Source: Escherichia hormaechei_A | Lineage (GTDB): Bacteria > Pseudomonadota > Gammaproteobacteria > Enterobacterales > Enterobacteriaceae | Length of the DNA stretch: 64,000 nucleotides | Direction: 5' to 3' | Assembly: GCA_042434945.1 (NCBI GenBank) | Contig: CP170191.1 | Span: forward strand, 3,658,001 to 3,722,000 | In this document: piece after piece, positions 45,601-54,324 of the stretch | How positions within the stretch are numbered: the first letter of the stretch is position 1 | Layout of the letters: each line of letters begins with the position of its first letter | Made by a program: the position numbers and the translations under genes | Notes under the pieces: generated by a model | Database searches by the model: none | What the model was told of the DNA's origin: nothing | The model's input: the letters and a program-made list of their open reading frames with translations, nothing else

Positions 45601-47103
45601 CTCAAGCAGGTTAACCCGAAAGCGATGATCTCCGTGAAGCTGGTTTCCGAACCGGGAGTAGGCACCATCGCGACTGGCGTGGCAAAAGCTTATGCGGACT
45701 TGATCACCATCGCAGGCTATGACGGCGGCACCGGCGCAAGTCCGCTTTCATCGGTGAAATACGCAGGCTGTCCGTGGGAGCTGGGGCTTGTTGAAACCCA
45801 GCAGGCGCTGGTTGCTAACGGCTTGCGTCACAAGATCCGTTTGCAGGTCGATGGCGGCCTGAAAACGGGTGTCGATATCATCAAGGCGGCGATTCTCGGC
45901 GCAGAAAGCTTCGGCTTCGGCACTGGCCCGATGGTGGCGCTCGGCTGTAAATATCTACGTATTTGCCATCTGAACAACTGCGCAACGGGTGTAGCAACTC
46001 AGGATGACAAACTGCGTAAGAACCACTATCACGGCCTGCCATTCAAGGTGACGAATTACTTTGAGTTTATCGCCCGTGAAACCCGCGAGCTGATGGCACA
46101 GCTTGGCGTAACACGTCTGGTGGATCTGATTGGTCGCACCGACCTGCTGAAAGAGCTGGACGGTTTCACCGCCAAACAGCAGAAGCTGGCGCTGTCGAAG
46201 CTGCTGGAGACTGCCGAACCGCATCCAGGTAAGGCACTCTACTGCACCGAAAACAACCCGCCGTTTGATAACGGCCTGCTGAACGCGCAGTTGCTGCAAC
46301 AGGCGAAACCGTTTGTCGATGAGCGCCAGAGCAAAACCTTCTGGTTCGATATTCGCAACACCGACCGTTCTGTCGGCGCGTCGCTTTCAGGCTATATCGC
46401 CCAGACGCACGGCGATCAGGGGCTGGCAGCCGATCCTATCAAAGCGTACTTCAACGGCACCGCAGGCCAGAGCTTCGGCGTGTGGAACGCGGGCGGCGTG
46501 GAACTGTACCTGACCGGTGATGCCAACGACTATGTCGGTAAAGGCATGGCGGGCGGCTTAATCGCCATTCGTCCTCCGGTTGGTTCCGCCTTCCGCAGCC
46601 ATGAAGCAAGCATTATCGGCAACACCTGCCTGTATGGCGCGACCGGTGGTCGTCTGTATGCCGCAGGCCGCGCGGGTGAACGTTTCGGCGTGCGTAACTC
46701 CGGTGCTATCACCGTGGTAGAAGGCATTGGCGACAACGGTTGTGAATATATGACGGGTGGTATCGTCTGCATTCTGGGTAAAACCGGCGTTAACTTCGGT
46801 GCGGGCATGACCGGCGGTTTCGCTTACGTTCTCGATGAAAGCGGCGATTTCCGCAAACGCGTTAACCCGGAACTGGTCGAGGTCTTAAGCGTTGACGCTC
46901 TGGCGATCCATGAAGAGCATCTGCGTGGTCTTATCACCGAGCATGTGCAGCATACCGGCTCTCAGCGCGGTGAAGAGATTCTGGCGAACTGGTCAACCTT
47001 CGCCACTAAATTTGCGCTGGTTAAACCGAAGTCCAGTGATGTAAAAGCACTGCTGGGTCACCGTAGTCGTAGCGCAGCTGAGTTGCGCGTGCAGGCGCAG
47101 TAA
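42643..47103 (+). CDS. gltB: Glutamate synthase (NADPH) large subunit
   Basis: Alpha subunit of GOGAT: transfers the glutamine amide to 2-oxoglutarate. The start MLYDKSLERDNCGFGL at 42643 gives 1486 residues and follows GGGGGAGG by 8 bp; the open frame extends 36 codons further and a 1517-residue annotation also exists. Cleavage before Cys12 exposes the N-terminal nucleophile of the amidotransferase. FMN/synthase domain with GEGGEDPARYG and GYDGGTGASP; 3Fe-4S cysteines in ICHLNNCATGVATQD; C-terminal beta-helix. Nearly identical to K-12 as I recall. Confidence 0.98.
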   Translation: MLYDKSLERDNCGFGLIAHIEGEPSHKVVRTAIHALARMQHRGAILADGKTGDGCGLLLQKPDRFFRIVAQERGWRLAKNYAVGMLFLNKDPELAAAARRIVEEELQRETLSIVGWRDVPTNEGVLGEIALSSLPRIEQIFVNAPAGWRPRDIERRLFIARRRIEKRLEADKDFYVCSLSNLVNIYKGLCMPADLPRFYLDLADLRLESAICLFHQRFSTNTVPRWPLAQPFRYLAHNGEINTITGNRQWARARTYKFQTPLIPDLHDAAPFVNETGSDSSSMDNMLELLLAGGMDIIRAMRLLVPPAWQNNPDMDPELRAFFDFNSMHMEPWDGPAGIVMSDGRFAACNLDRNGLRPARYVITKDKLITCASEVGIWDYQPDEVVEKGRVGPGELMVIDTRSGRILHSAETDDDLKSRHPYKEWMEKNVRRLVPFEDLPDEEVGSRELDDDTLASYQKQFNYSAEELDSVIRVLGENGQEAVGSMGDDTPFAVLSSQPRIIYDYFRQQFAQVTNPPIDPLREAHVMSLATSIGREMNVFCEAEGQAHRLSFKSPILLYSDFKQLTTMKEEHYRADTLDITFDVTKTTLEATVKELCDKAEKMVRSGTVLLVLSDRNIAKDRLPVPAPMAVGAIQTRLVDQSLRCDANIIVETASARDPHHFAVLLGFGATAIYPYLAYETLGRLVDTHAIAKDYRTVMLNYRNGINKGLYKIMSKMGISTIASYRCSKLFEAVGLHDDVVGLCFQGAVSRIGGASFEDFQQDLLNLSKRAWLARKPISQGGLLKYVHGGEYHAYNPDVVRTLQQAVQSGEYSDYQEYAKLVNERPATTLRDLLAITPGENAVNIADVEPASELFKRFDTAAMSIGALSPEAHEALAEAMNSIGGNSNSGEGGEDPARYGTNKVSRIKQVASGRFGVTPAYLVNADVIQIKVAQGAKPGEGGQLPGDKVTPYIAKLRYSVPGVTLISPPPHHDIYSIEDLAQLIFDLKQVNPKAMISVKLVSEPGVGTIATGVAKAYADLITIAGYDGGTGASPLSSVKYAGCPWELGLVETQQALVANGLRHKIRLQVDGGLKTGVDIIKAAILGAESFGFGTGPMVALGCKYLRICHLNNCATGVATQDDKLRKNHYHGLPFKVTNYFEFIARETRELMAQLGVTRLVDLIGRTDLLKELDGFTAKQQKLALSKLLETAEPHPGKALYCTENNPPFDNGLLNAQLLQQAKPFVDERQSKTFWFDIRNTDRSVGASLSGYIAQTHGDQGLAADPIKAYFNGTAGQSFGVWNAGGVELYLTGDANDYVGKGMAGGLIAIRPPVGSAFRSHEASIIGNTCLYGATGGRLYAAGRAGERFGVRNSGAITVVEGIGDNGCEYMTGGIVCILGKTGVNFGAGMTGGFAYVLDESGDFRKRVNPELVEVLSVDALAIHEEHLRGLITEHVQHTGSQRGEEILANWSTFATKFALVKPKSSDVKALLGHRSRSAAELRVQAQ

Positions 47104-47115
47104 GGGGTAGCAACA

Positions 47116-48534
47116 ATGAGTCAGAATGTTTATCAATTTATCGACCTGCAGCGCGTTGATCCGCCAAAGAAACCGCTGAAGATCCGCAAAATTGAGTTTG
47201 TTGAAATTTACGAGCCGTTTTCCGAAGGCCAGGCCAAAGCGCAGGCTGACCGCTGCCTGTCGTGCGGCAACCCATACTGCGAGTGGAAATGCCCGGTACA
47301 CAACTACATCCCGAACTGGCTGAAGCTCGCCAACGAGGGGCGTATTTTTGAAGCGGCGGAACTGTCGCACCAGACCAACACCCTGCCGGAAGTTTGCGGA
47401 CGAGTCTGCCCGCAAGACCGTCTGTGCGAAGGTTCCTGCACTCTGAACGATGAGTTTGGCGCGGTGACCATCGGCAACATTGAGCGCTATATCAACGATA
47501 AAGCGTTCGAGATGGGCTGGCGTCCGGATATGTCTGGTGTGAAACAGACCGGTAAAAAAGTGGCGATTATCGGCGCAGGCCCGGCAGGTCTGGCGTGTGC
47601 GGATGTCCTGACGCGTAACGGCGTAAAAGCCGTTGTCTTCGACCGTCATCCAGAAATTGGCGGGCTGCTGACCTTCGGTATTCCGGCCTTCAAGCTGGAA
47701 AAAGAGGTAATGACGCGTCGCCGTGAAATCTTCACCGGCATGGGTATTGAATTCAAACTCAATACCGAAGTGGGCCGCGACGTACAGCTGGACGATCTGC
47801 TGAGTGATTACGATGCCGTGTTCCTTGGCGTCGGGACTTATCAGTCAATGCGCGGCGGGCTGGAAAACGAAGACGCCGATGGCGTGTACGCAGCGCTGCC
47901 GTTCCTCATCGCCAACACCAAACAGTTAATGGGCTTTGGTGAAACCCGCGACGAACCGTTCGTCAGCATGGAAGGCAAACGCGTGGTGGTCCTTGGCGGT
48001 GGCGACACTGCGATGGACTGCGTGCGTACGTCCGTGCGCCAGGGAGCGAAGCACGTTACCTGTGCCTATCGTCGTGATGAAGAGAACATGCCGGGTTCCC
48101 GCCGCGAAGTGAAAAACGCGCGGGAAGAAGGCGTAGAGTTCAAATTCAACGTCCAGCCGCTGGGTATTGAAGTGAACGGTAACGGCAAAGTCAGCGGCGT
48201 AAAAATGGTGCGTACCGAAATGGGCGAACCGGACGCCAAAGGCCGTCGCCGCGCGGAGATCGTTGCAGGTTCCGAACATATCGTTCCGGCAGATGCGGTG
48301 ATCATGGCGTTTGGTTTCCGTCCACACAACATGGAATGGCTGGCAAAACACAGCGTCGAGCTGGATTCACAAGGCCGCATCATCGCCCCGGAAGGCAGCG
48401 ACAACGCCTTCCAGACCAGCAACCCGAAAATCTTTGCTGGCGGCGATATCGTCCGTGGTTCCGATCTGGTGGTGACCGCTATTGCCGAAGGTCGTAAGGC
48501 GGCAGACGGTATTATGAACTGGCTGGAAGTTTAA
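47116..48534 (+). CDS. gltD: Glutamate synthase (NADPH) small subunit
   Basis: Beta subunit carrying FAD and the NADPH site, passing electrons to GltB. 472 residues: 4Fe-4S cysteines in CLSCGNPYCEWKCPVH and CGRVCPQDRLCEGSC; FAD loop IIGAGPAGLACAD; NADPH loop VLGGGDTAMDC. 12 bp after gltB. gltF, which follows gltD in K-12, is absent; a terminator and codB follow. Confidence 0.98.
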   Translation: MSQNVYQFIDLQRVDPPKKPLKIRKIEFVEIYEPFSEGQAKAQADRCLSCGNPYCEWKCPVHNYIPNWLKLANEGRIFEAAELSHQTNTLPEVCGRVCPQDRLCEGSCTLNDEFGAVTIGNIERYINDKAFEMGWRPDMSGVKQTGKKVAIIGAGPAGLACADVLTRNGVKAVVFDRHPEIGGLLTFGIPAFKLEKEVMTRRREIFTGMGIEFKLNTEVGRDVQLDDLLSDYDAVFLGVGTYQSMRGGLENEDADGVYAALPFLIANTKQLMGFGETRDEPFVSMEGKRVVVLGGGDTAMDCVRTSVRQGAKHVTCAYRRDEENMPGSRREVKNAREEGVEFKFNVQPLGIEVNGNGKVSGVKMVRTEMGEPDAKGRRRAEIVAGSEHIVPADAVIMAFGFRPHNMEWLAKHSVELDSQGRIIAPEGSDNAFQTSNPKIFAGGDIVRGSDLVVTAIAEGRKAADGIMNWLEV

Positions 48535-48611
48535 GCCCCTCTGACTCCCCGGCAGAAGCATAAAGCGGAACGCTGGGGAGCCTGTTTTCAGTAGCCTACC
48601 CTTAAGTTAAT

Positions 48612-48637
48612 GCTGCTTTTTTAAGCAAAAAAGCAGC
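48612..48637. terminator. Terminator after gltD
   Basis: GCTGCTTTTTT-AAGC-AAAAAAGCAGC forms a long A/T-rich stem with a GCTGC clamp, between gltD and the codB promoter. It likely ends the gltBD transcript. Confidence 0.75.
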
Positions 48638-48647
48638 GTAAATCCCG

Positions 48648-48663
48648 ACGTAAACGTTTGCTT
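48648..48663 (+). promoter_or_regulatory. PurR operator in the codBA promoter
   Basis: ACGTAAACGTTTGCTT matches the palindromic PurR box (consensus ACGCAAACGTTTNCNT) with the central AAACGTTT intact. A TATTAT -10-like box lies about 17 bp beyond TTGCTT. codBA is a known PurR target in E. coli, so regulation is kept although the operon sits at a different locus than in K-12. Confidence 0.85.
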
Positions 48664-48721
48664 TCGTAAAAAAAATGTATATTATGCGGCGGATTTTTTG
48701 GCCAAAATTCAAGGAGGCGTT

Positions 48722-49972
48722 GTGTCGCAAGATAACAATTATAGCCAGGGCCCCGTCCCTCTGGCGGCGCGGAAAGGCGTGGTTCCACTCACTTTTGTGA
48801 TGTTAGGGTTAACGTTTTTTTCCGCCAGTATGTGGACCGGAGGCACGCTCGGTACCGGTCTTTCCTATAATGATTTCTTCCTCGCAGTTCTCTTCGGCAA
48901 TCTCCTCCTCGGTATTTACACTGCTTTTCTTGGCTACATTGGCGCAAAAACCGGCCTCTCAACCCATCTTCTTGCGCGTTACTCGTTCGGTATAAAAGGT
49001 TCCTGGCTTCCCTCCATGCTTTTAGGCGGTACGCAGGTAGGATGGTTTGGCGTCGGCGTAGCGATGTTTGCCATCCCGGTGAGTAAAGCCACGGGCATCG
49101 ACGTGAACATCCTGATTGCGGTTTCCGGCCTGTTGATGACGTTAACCATTTTTTTTGGCATCTCGGCACTGACGATTTTATCCATCATCGCCGTACCCGC
49201 TATCGTCATCCTGGGTAGCTACTCCGTCTGGCTGGCGGTGGACGGCGTGGGAGGATTGGACCACCTCAAATCCATTGTGCCGCAGACGCCGCTCAACTTT
49301 TCCAGCGCGCTGGCGCTGGTCGTAGGCTCGTTTATCAGCGCAGGCACGCTGACCGCCGACTTCGTCCGCTTTGGCCGCAATGCCAAAGGTGCCGTTCTGG
49401 TGGCGATGGTGGCATTTTTCCTTGGCAACTCGCTGATGTTTATCTTCGGTGCGGCAGGCGCTGCCGCCGTAGGACAGGCCGATATTTCTGACGTGATGAT
49501 CGCCCAGGGACTGCTGCTGCCGGCCATTGTCGTTCTTGGCCTGAATATCTGGACCACCAATGACAACGCGTTGTACGCCTCTGGTTTGGGTTTCGCCAAT
49601 ATTACTGGCCTTTCCAGCCGTACGCTGTCGGTGGTTAATGGCATTATCGGTACGCTGTGCGCGCTGTGGCTATACAACAACTTCGTTGGCTGGCTGACCT
49701 TTTTGTCGGCAGCGATTCCGCCGGTTGGCGGGGTGATTATCGCCGACTACCTGATTAATCGCCGCCGCTATGCCAGCTTCGACCACGCAAAATTTGTGTC
49801 CGTTAACTGGATTGCCATTTTCTCGGTTGCCCTGGGTGTTGCTGCCGGGCACTACATTCCGGGAATTGTCCCCGTTAACGCAGTATTGGGTGGCGTCTTC
49901 AGCTATTTGGTGTTAAACCCATTCGCCAAACGTACCCTTGCTAATCCTTCGGAGGTTTCCCATGCAGAATAA
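48722..49972 (+). CDS. codB: Cytosine permease
   Basis: Proton-coupled cytosine uptake (NCS1 family), inner membrane, about 12 helices. GTG start at 48722 after AAGGAGG gives 416 residues (MSQDNNYSQGPVPLAARKGV). Conserved GWFGVGVAMFAIP and WTTNDNALYASGLGFA motifs. Clearly diverged from K-12 CodB, which lies next to the lac/cyn region. In Salmonella-type genomes codBA sits after gltD, as here. Confidence 0.96.
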   Translation: MSQDNNYSQGPVPLAARKGVVPLTFVMLGLTFFSASMWTGGTLGTGLSYNDFFLAVLFGNLLLGIYTAFLGYIGAKTGLSTHLLARYSFGIKGSWLPSMLLGGTQVGWFGVGVAMFAIPVSKATGIDVNILIAVSGLLMTLTIFFGISALTILSIIAVPAIVILGSYSVWLAVDGVGGLDHLKSIVPQTPLNFSSALALVVGSFISAGTLTADFVRFGRNAKGAVLVAMVAFFLGNSLMFIFGAAGAAAVGQADISDVMIAQGLLLPAIVVLGLNIWTTNDNALYASGLGFANITGLSSRTLSVVNGIIGTLCALWLYNNFVGWLTFLSAAIPPVGGVIIADYLINRRRYASFDHAKFVSVNWIAIFSVALGVAAGHYIPGIVPVNAVLGGVFSYLVLNPFAKRTLANPSEVSHAE

Positions 49973-51254
49973 TTCCCTCACTATCCGTCAGGCCCGTTTG
50001 CAGGGGCAAGAGGGTTTATGGCAAATCACGATTGAGGACGGACGCTTCAGCCGTATCGATCCTCAGGAAACCGCCTCTGCGCCAGTCGGTCAGGTGCTGG
50101 ACGCCGAATGCGGGCTGATTATCCCTCCTTTCATCGAGCCGCATATCCATCTGGATACAACGCAAACGGCGGGTGAACCGAACTGGAACCAGTCCGGCAC
50201 GCTTTTCGAGGGAATCGAGCGCTGGGCCGAACGCAAGGCGATGCTTACCCACGAAGACGTTAAAACTCGCGCGATGCAGACCCTGAAGTGGCAAATCGCC
50301 AACGGCATTCAGTACGTACGTACACACGTTGACGTCTCGGACCCCACCCTTACGGCACTGAAAGCCATGCTGGAGGTGAAGCAGGAAGTCGCCCCGTGGG
50401 TCGATATGCAAATTGTGGCATTCCCGCAGGAAGGCATTCTTTCTTATCCGAACGGTGAAGAACTGCTTGAGGAAGCCGTGCGTTTAGGGGCGGATGTCAT
50501 CGGCGCAATCCCCCACTTTGAATTTACGCGTGAATATGGCGTTGAGTCGCTGCATAAAACGTTTTCCCTGGCCAGAAAGTACGACCGACTGATCGATGTC
50601 CACTGTGATGAGATTGATGATGAACAATCGCGCTTCGTTGAAACCGTTGCCGCACTGGCACATCGTGACGGAATGGGTTCACGCGTGACCGCCAGCCATA
50701 CCACGGCGATGCACTCCTATAATGGCGCGTATACGTCCCGACTGTTCCGCCTGTTAAAAATGTCAGGCATTAACTTCGTGGCAAACCCGCTGGTTAACAC
50801 GCATTTGCAGGGCCGTTTCGATACCTATCCCAAACGCCGAGGCATCACACGCGTCAAAGAAATGCTGGAAGCGGAGATCAACGTCTGCTTTGGTCATGAC
50901 GACGTTTTCGATCCATGGTATCCGCTGGGAACCGCGAATATGCTTCAGGTTCTGCATATGGGGCTGCACGTTTGCCAACTGATGGGTTACGGGCAAATAA
51001 ATGATGGGCTTAACCTGATCACTACCCACAGCGCGAAAACGCTCGATTTGCAGGACTATGGCGTGCGCGTTGGGAATACAGCAAACCTGGTGATTCTCCC
51101 GGCAGAGAATGGGTTTGATGCAGTTCGTCGCCAGACGCCGGCACGATACTCTGTTCGCCACGGCAAGGTGATTGCCGAGACGGTGCCCAGCCAGACAACC
51201 TTGCACCTGACGCAGCCGGAAGCGGTGACGTTTAAGCGCCAGAATATCGAATAA
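49962..51254 (+). CDS. codA: Cytosine deaminase
   Basis: Hydrolyses cytosine to uracil and ammonia (also acts on 5-fluorocytosine and isoguanine). ATG at 49962 preceded by GGAGG gives 430 residues and overlaps the codB end by 11 bp. Metal ligands in EPHIHLDTT, VHCDEIDDEQSRF (His and Glu) and GHDDVFDPW (Asp). Diverged from K-12 in the N- and C-terminal thirds. Together with codB supplies nitrogen from cytosine; placement beside gltBD fits nitrogen metabolism. Confidence 0.97.
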   Translation: MQNNSLTIRQARLQGQEGLWQITIEDGRFSRIDPQETASAPVGQVLDAECGLIIPPFIEPHIHLDTTQTAGEPNWNQSGTLFEGIERWAERKAMLTHEDVKTRAMQTLKWQIANGIQYVRTHVDVSDPTLTALKAMLEVKQEVAPWVDMQIVAFPQEGILSYPNGEELLEEAVRLGADVIGAIPHFEFTREYGVESLHKTFSLARKYDRLIDVHCDEIDDEQSRFVETVAALAHRDGMGSRVTASHTTAMHSYNGAYTSRLFRLLKMSGINFVANPLVNTHLQGRFDTYPKRRGITRVKEMLEAEINVCFGHDDVFDPWYPLGTANMLQVLHMGLHVCQLMGYGQINDGLNLITTHSAKTLDLQDYGVRVGNTANLVILPAENGFDAVRRQTPARYSVRHGKVIAETVPSQTTLHLTQPEAVTFKRQNIE

Positions 51255-51258
51255 CATT

Positions 51259-51337
51259 GCCGGATGGCGGCTGCGCCTTATCCGGCCTGCAAATTACGTT
51301 ATGCCCGCAGGCCTGATAAGCGAAGCGCCATCAGGCC
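51259..51337. repeat. REP pair between codA and yhcH
   Basis: Two REP units in opposite orientation: GCCGGATGGCGGCTGCGCC with TTATCCGGCC, then CAGGCCTGATAAGCGAAGCG ending ATCAGGCC. The GGATGGCGGCTGCGCC variant is more typical of other enterics than of K-12, in line with the diverged genes on both sides. Confidence 0.8.
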
Positions 51338-51343
51338 TATAAA

Positions 51344-51814
51344 CTACGTATCCAGCAAGCGGGCGCGTACCTTCACCACGACTTTCTTTATCTCGCCTGG
51401 CTCAAGGATTGCGCATCCTGGCTTATGTGGCTCTCCCGGCATAAATACGGCGCACATCCCCGACCGGAGGGTGACACACTGTTCACCTGCAATCTCACTG
51501 CACAACTGATAATCTTCTTCAGGATGAAAATCTTCACGCTGGCGTGCCGAGCCCGTCACGCCAAAGAGGATGCGCTCTTCTCCCGTCAATAACACCTGGA
51601 TATCAATATATTGCTCATGCAGTTCCGCTTTCTTCTGGTCTGGAAACTGCGTGGCAAACGTCATCACGTTCATGAAGATATCCTCACCGCGAAGCTCATA
51701 ACGTCCTGCCGCTTTTTCCAGCGGACGGGCAGCCAGCGCGAGGGTTAGCGCCTCCAGAAGAACGGGATGCAACCCCGTGGAGGGAAGCGTCCGAATCTCA
51801 CCAAAAAACATCAT
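51344..51814 (-). CDS. yhcH: YhcH/YiaL-family protein (sialic acid operon, possible anomerase/isomerase)
   Basis: Cupin-like YhcH/YiaL/DUF386 protein, last gene of the nan operon; proposed to handle sialate or N-glycolyl derivatives, function not proven. 156 residues with the family motif MTFATQFPDQKKAELHEQYI and metal-like AVFMPGEPHKPGC. Its ATG overlaps the nanK stop. Well diverged from the K-12 protein as I recall. Confidence 0.9.
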   Translation of the reverse strand: MMFFGEIRTLPSTGLHPVLLEALTLALAARPLEKAAGRYELRGEDIFMNVMTFATQFPDQKKAELHEQYIDIQVLLTGEERILFGVTGSARQREDFHPEEDYQLCSEIAGEQCVTLRSGMCAVFMPGEPHKPGCAILEPGEIKKVVVKVRARLLDT

Positions 51815-52683
51815 CTTTCTCCCTGAGCTAACAGCGCCGCGCCCAGCAAGCCCGCATCGTGTCGATAGTGCGCGGCGGTTAATTCAACGTGATAAACAGA
51901 AGGATGCTCCTCAAGATACGCGCGGACCCGCGCCAGATACCCTCCTGCCAGCCCGATGCTGCCGCCAATCACCACGCGCTGGCAGCCCATCACCGCTTTC
52001 GTGTCGGCAATAAGCCGCGCCAGTACCTGTGCAGAACGTTGGACCAGTTCCGCCGCCTGTTTATTTCCCTCTGCCGCGCGCGCAAAAATCGTTTTTGCAT
52101 CGCATCCTGCAAGCTCTCCCCTGGCTGCGGCGGCAATACCGCGACCAGACGCGATGGCTTCCACGCACCCCACGCGACCACAGCCGCATTGCGGGCCGTT
52201 TGGATCGGCGAGCGTATGCCCAAGATGCCCTGCCAGTCCGCCGCTTCCGGTCACGAGTTTCCCGTTACTGACTACGCCGCCCCCCACGCCCGTTGAAACA
52301 GTCAGGAATACCATGTCTTTAATTTCCTTCGCACTAACGTGATATTCCGCCCATGCCGCAGCCTGAGCATCATTGATCGCCAGGGTCGGCAAACCAGCAA
52401 TGTCTTCGAGCGTCTGCACCAGCGGAAAATGGTGCAATCCTCCGAGATTTTGCGGGTTAATCGCCAGCAGATTGCCGTCCTGAATGATTCCGGTTGAGGC
52501 AATGGCCGCACGCGTTGCCTGGGTCTGTAACGGCTTGACCAGCTCAGCCAGCGCCTCACGCAGCGCGTCAGGCGTCTTACTGGCGGGCGTAGGGCATTCG
52601 CGTCGCGCGTGGATCTGTAAACCGTCATCCACCAGGGCGGCGGCAAGTTTAGTTCCACCTATGTCTATCGCCAGTGTCGTCAT
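51811..52683 (-). CDS. nanK: N-acetylmannosamine kinase
   Basis: ROK-family kinase making ManNAc 6-phosphate from ManNAc. Start MTTLAIDIGGTKLAAALVDD at 52683 gives 290 residues; an upstream ATG at 52725 with AAGGGATG in front would add 14 residues (MSQRDKNISERGGA), and may be used. ATP loop IDIGGTKLAAAL; ROK zinc motif GHTLADPNGPQCGCGRVGC. The nanE gene expected immediately upstream is missing: only 88 bp separate nanT and nanK. Confidence 0.95.
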   Translation of the reverse strand: MTTLAIDIGGTKLAAALVDDGLQIHARRECPTPASKTPDALREALAELVKPLQTQATRAAIASTGIIQDGNLLAINPQNLGGLHHFPLVQTLEDIAGLPTLAINDAQAAAWAEYHVSAKEIKDMVFLTVSTGVGGGVVSNGKLVTGSGGLAGHLGHTLADPNGPQCGCGRVGCVEAIASGRGIAAAARGELAGCDAKTIFARAAEGNKQAAELVQRSAQVLARLIADTKAVMGCQRVVIGGSIGLAGGYLARVRAYLEEHPSVYHVELTAAHYRHDAGLLGAALLAQGER

Positions 52684-52771
52684 AGCACCGCCCCGCTCGG
52701 AAATGTTTTTATCCCGTTGTGACATACTTCATCCCTTACGAATGTGCCCGGTACAGGTCCGGGCAAGCGGA

Positions 52772-54262
52772 TTAACTTTTGCTTTTCGCTAAAGCGCTTT
52801 TATCGCCGCCAAACGGGACGGCTCCGCTGAAAGGTTTACCGTCAATAGCGTCATGCGTACGCAGGGCTTCTGGCCTGATCCAGCGCTGAACGCGGGAGGG
52901 CATATCCAGACCAATAAGCAAGATCACCACAAACGTCAGGCCAAAAGAGAGCGATCCCAGGGCCGTGCCCAGCGCCATATCCTGCGACAGCAGCGCGCCA
53001 ATCACCGGGGCAATCGCGCCGCCCAACGCGCCAACGTTGTAGGTAAAGCCCAGACCCGCCGCACGCTGGTCGGTATCGAAATAGCCACCGATGAGTTTGG
53101 GTAAGATCCCGGAGATCCCCTGCCCCAGCATCTGCTGGAAAAAGAGTAACAAGCCCAACACCCAGACATTGGCGCCGCCGATCGCAAAGACGGGGACAAT
53201 CAGGAGCTGTGAGGCCAACAGGCTACAGACATAGGCCTTGCGGGTGCCAAGCCAGTCACCGAGAAAACCGCCCACGCAGCAGCCTACTGCCGCGCCGAAG
53301 CCGCTAAAGAACAGCACCTTCGCCACCGTTGAGGGATCATAGGCCAGGTCGGTTTTCAGATAAGTGGGTAATAGCGCCTGAATCGGCCAGGAGTAGAGAA
53401 AGGCGAAGAGCACGACAACCATCAACGTGACGCCCGTCGGCCAGCGTTTACCGCTGCTTTGCACCATAAAGCTGATAAAGACGATGGCGCACAGCAGGCC
53501 GAGAATAACGACCAGCCCCGCGTTGTTGAGTTCGCCTGCAAAACAGAACCACAGCGCCGTACCGGCAAACAGCGTCATCGCCATATTGATGACGCGGTAT
53601 TTGCCGCGATACAGAATATCAACCATGGTGCGCACCGGGGCTTTGCCTTCGTGCTTCGCTTTCCAGTCCTCAGCTTCCGGAATATTTTTCCGCAGCCACA
53701 GGGCAAAGACGATGGGTAGAATGCCGATAAAGAACAGCGCCCGCCAGCCCCAGACGGGCACGACAAGGCTGTAGACCTGGGCCGCAACCACGGCGCCGAC
53801 GGAGAAACCGGAAATTAGAAAACCACTCGCCTTGTTGCGCAGGTGCTTTGGCCAGCTTTCAATCACATAGGTTGCGCTGGAGCCATATTCCCCCGCCATC
53901 CCCATGCCTATCACCATGCGGGCGATAAACAGGGTGACGTAACCCGGCGCAAAACCGCAGGCCAGCGTACCGCAGGAAAAGAGCACGATGCTGGTGATCA
54001 TCGCCAGCTTGCGGCCATAGCGGTCGCCCATGGCGCCCAGCAGCAGGCCGCCGAACCAGCGCGATATAAAGGCCGCCGAAATCAGGCTCGCCGCTTCCAC
54101 TGTCGTCAGGGCAAACTCGCTTTTTATTTCTGTCAGGACTAAGGCTATCAATACAAAATCGAAGCCATCAAGCAGATATCCCAGCCAGGCGGCGGAGAAG
54201 GCGCGCCACTGAGGACGGGTAAGATGGCGGTACCACGGGATGCTTTGGGTAGACTTACTCAT
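52772..54262 (-). CDS. nanT: Sialic acid (Neu5Ac) MFS transporter
   Basis: Proton-driven uptake of N-acetylneuraminate; inner membrane, 496 residues, about 14 helices. MFS signature GAMGDRYGRKLAM and GEYGSSATYVIES are present. Related to, but diverged from, K-12 NanT (scattered changes along its length). Lies between nanA and nanK in one transcript. Confidence 0.96.
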   Translation of the reverse strand: MSKSTQSIPWYRHLTRPQWRAFSAAWLGYLLDGFDFVLIALVLTEIKSEFALTTVEAASLISAAFISRWFGGLLLGAMGDRYGRKLAMITSIVLFSCGTLACGFAPGYVTLFIARMVIGMGMAGEYGSSATYVIESWPKHLRNKASGFLISGFSVGAVVAAQVYSLVVPVWGWRALFFIGILPIVFALWLRKNIPEAEDWKAKHEGKAPVRTMVDILYRGKYRVINMAMTLFAGTALWFCFAGELNNAGLVVILGLLCAIVFISFMVQSSGKRWPTGVTLMVVVLFAFLYSWPIQALLPTYLKTDLAYDPSTVAKVLFFSGFGAAVGCCVGGFLGDWLGTRKAYVCSLLASQLLIVPVFAIGGANVWVLGLLLFFQQMLGQGISGILPKLIGGYFDTDQRAAGLGFTYNVGALGGAIAPVIGALLSQDMALGTALGSLSFGLTFVVILLIGLDMPSRVQRWIRPEALRTHDAIDGKPFSGAVPFGGDKSALAKSKS

Positions 54263-54293
54263 TTCACTCTCCCGACGATTTCTCTGTCGTTTT

Positions 54294-54319
54294 GCCGGAT
54301 GGCGGCTGCGCCCCCGGCG
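54294..54319. repeat. Partial REP unit between nanA and nanT
   Basis: GCCGGATGGCGGCTGCGCCC followed by CCGGCGA resembles the left half of the REP variant seen at 51259. It sits in the 62-bp nanA-nanT spacer. Confidence 0.6.
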
Positions 54320-54324
54320 ATGTG

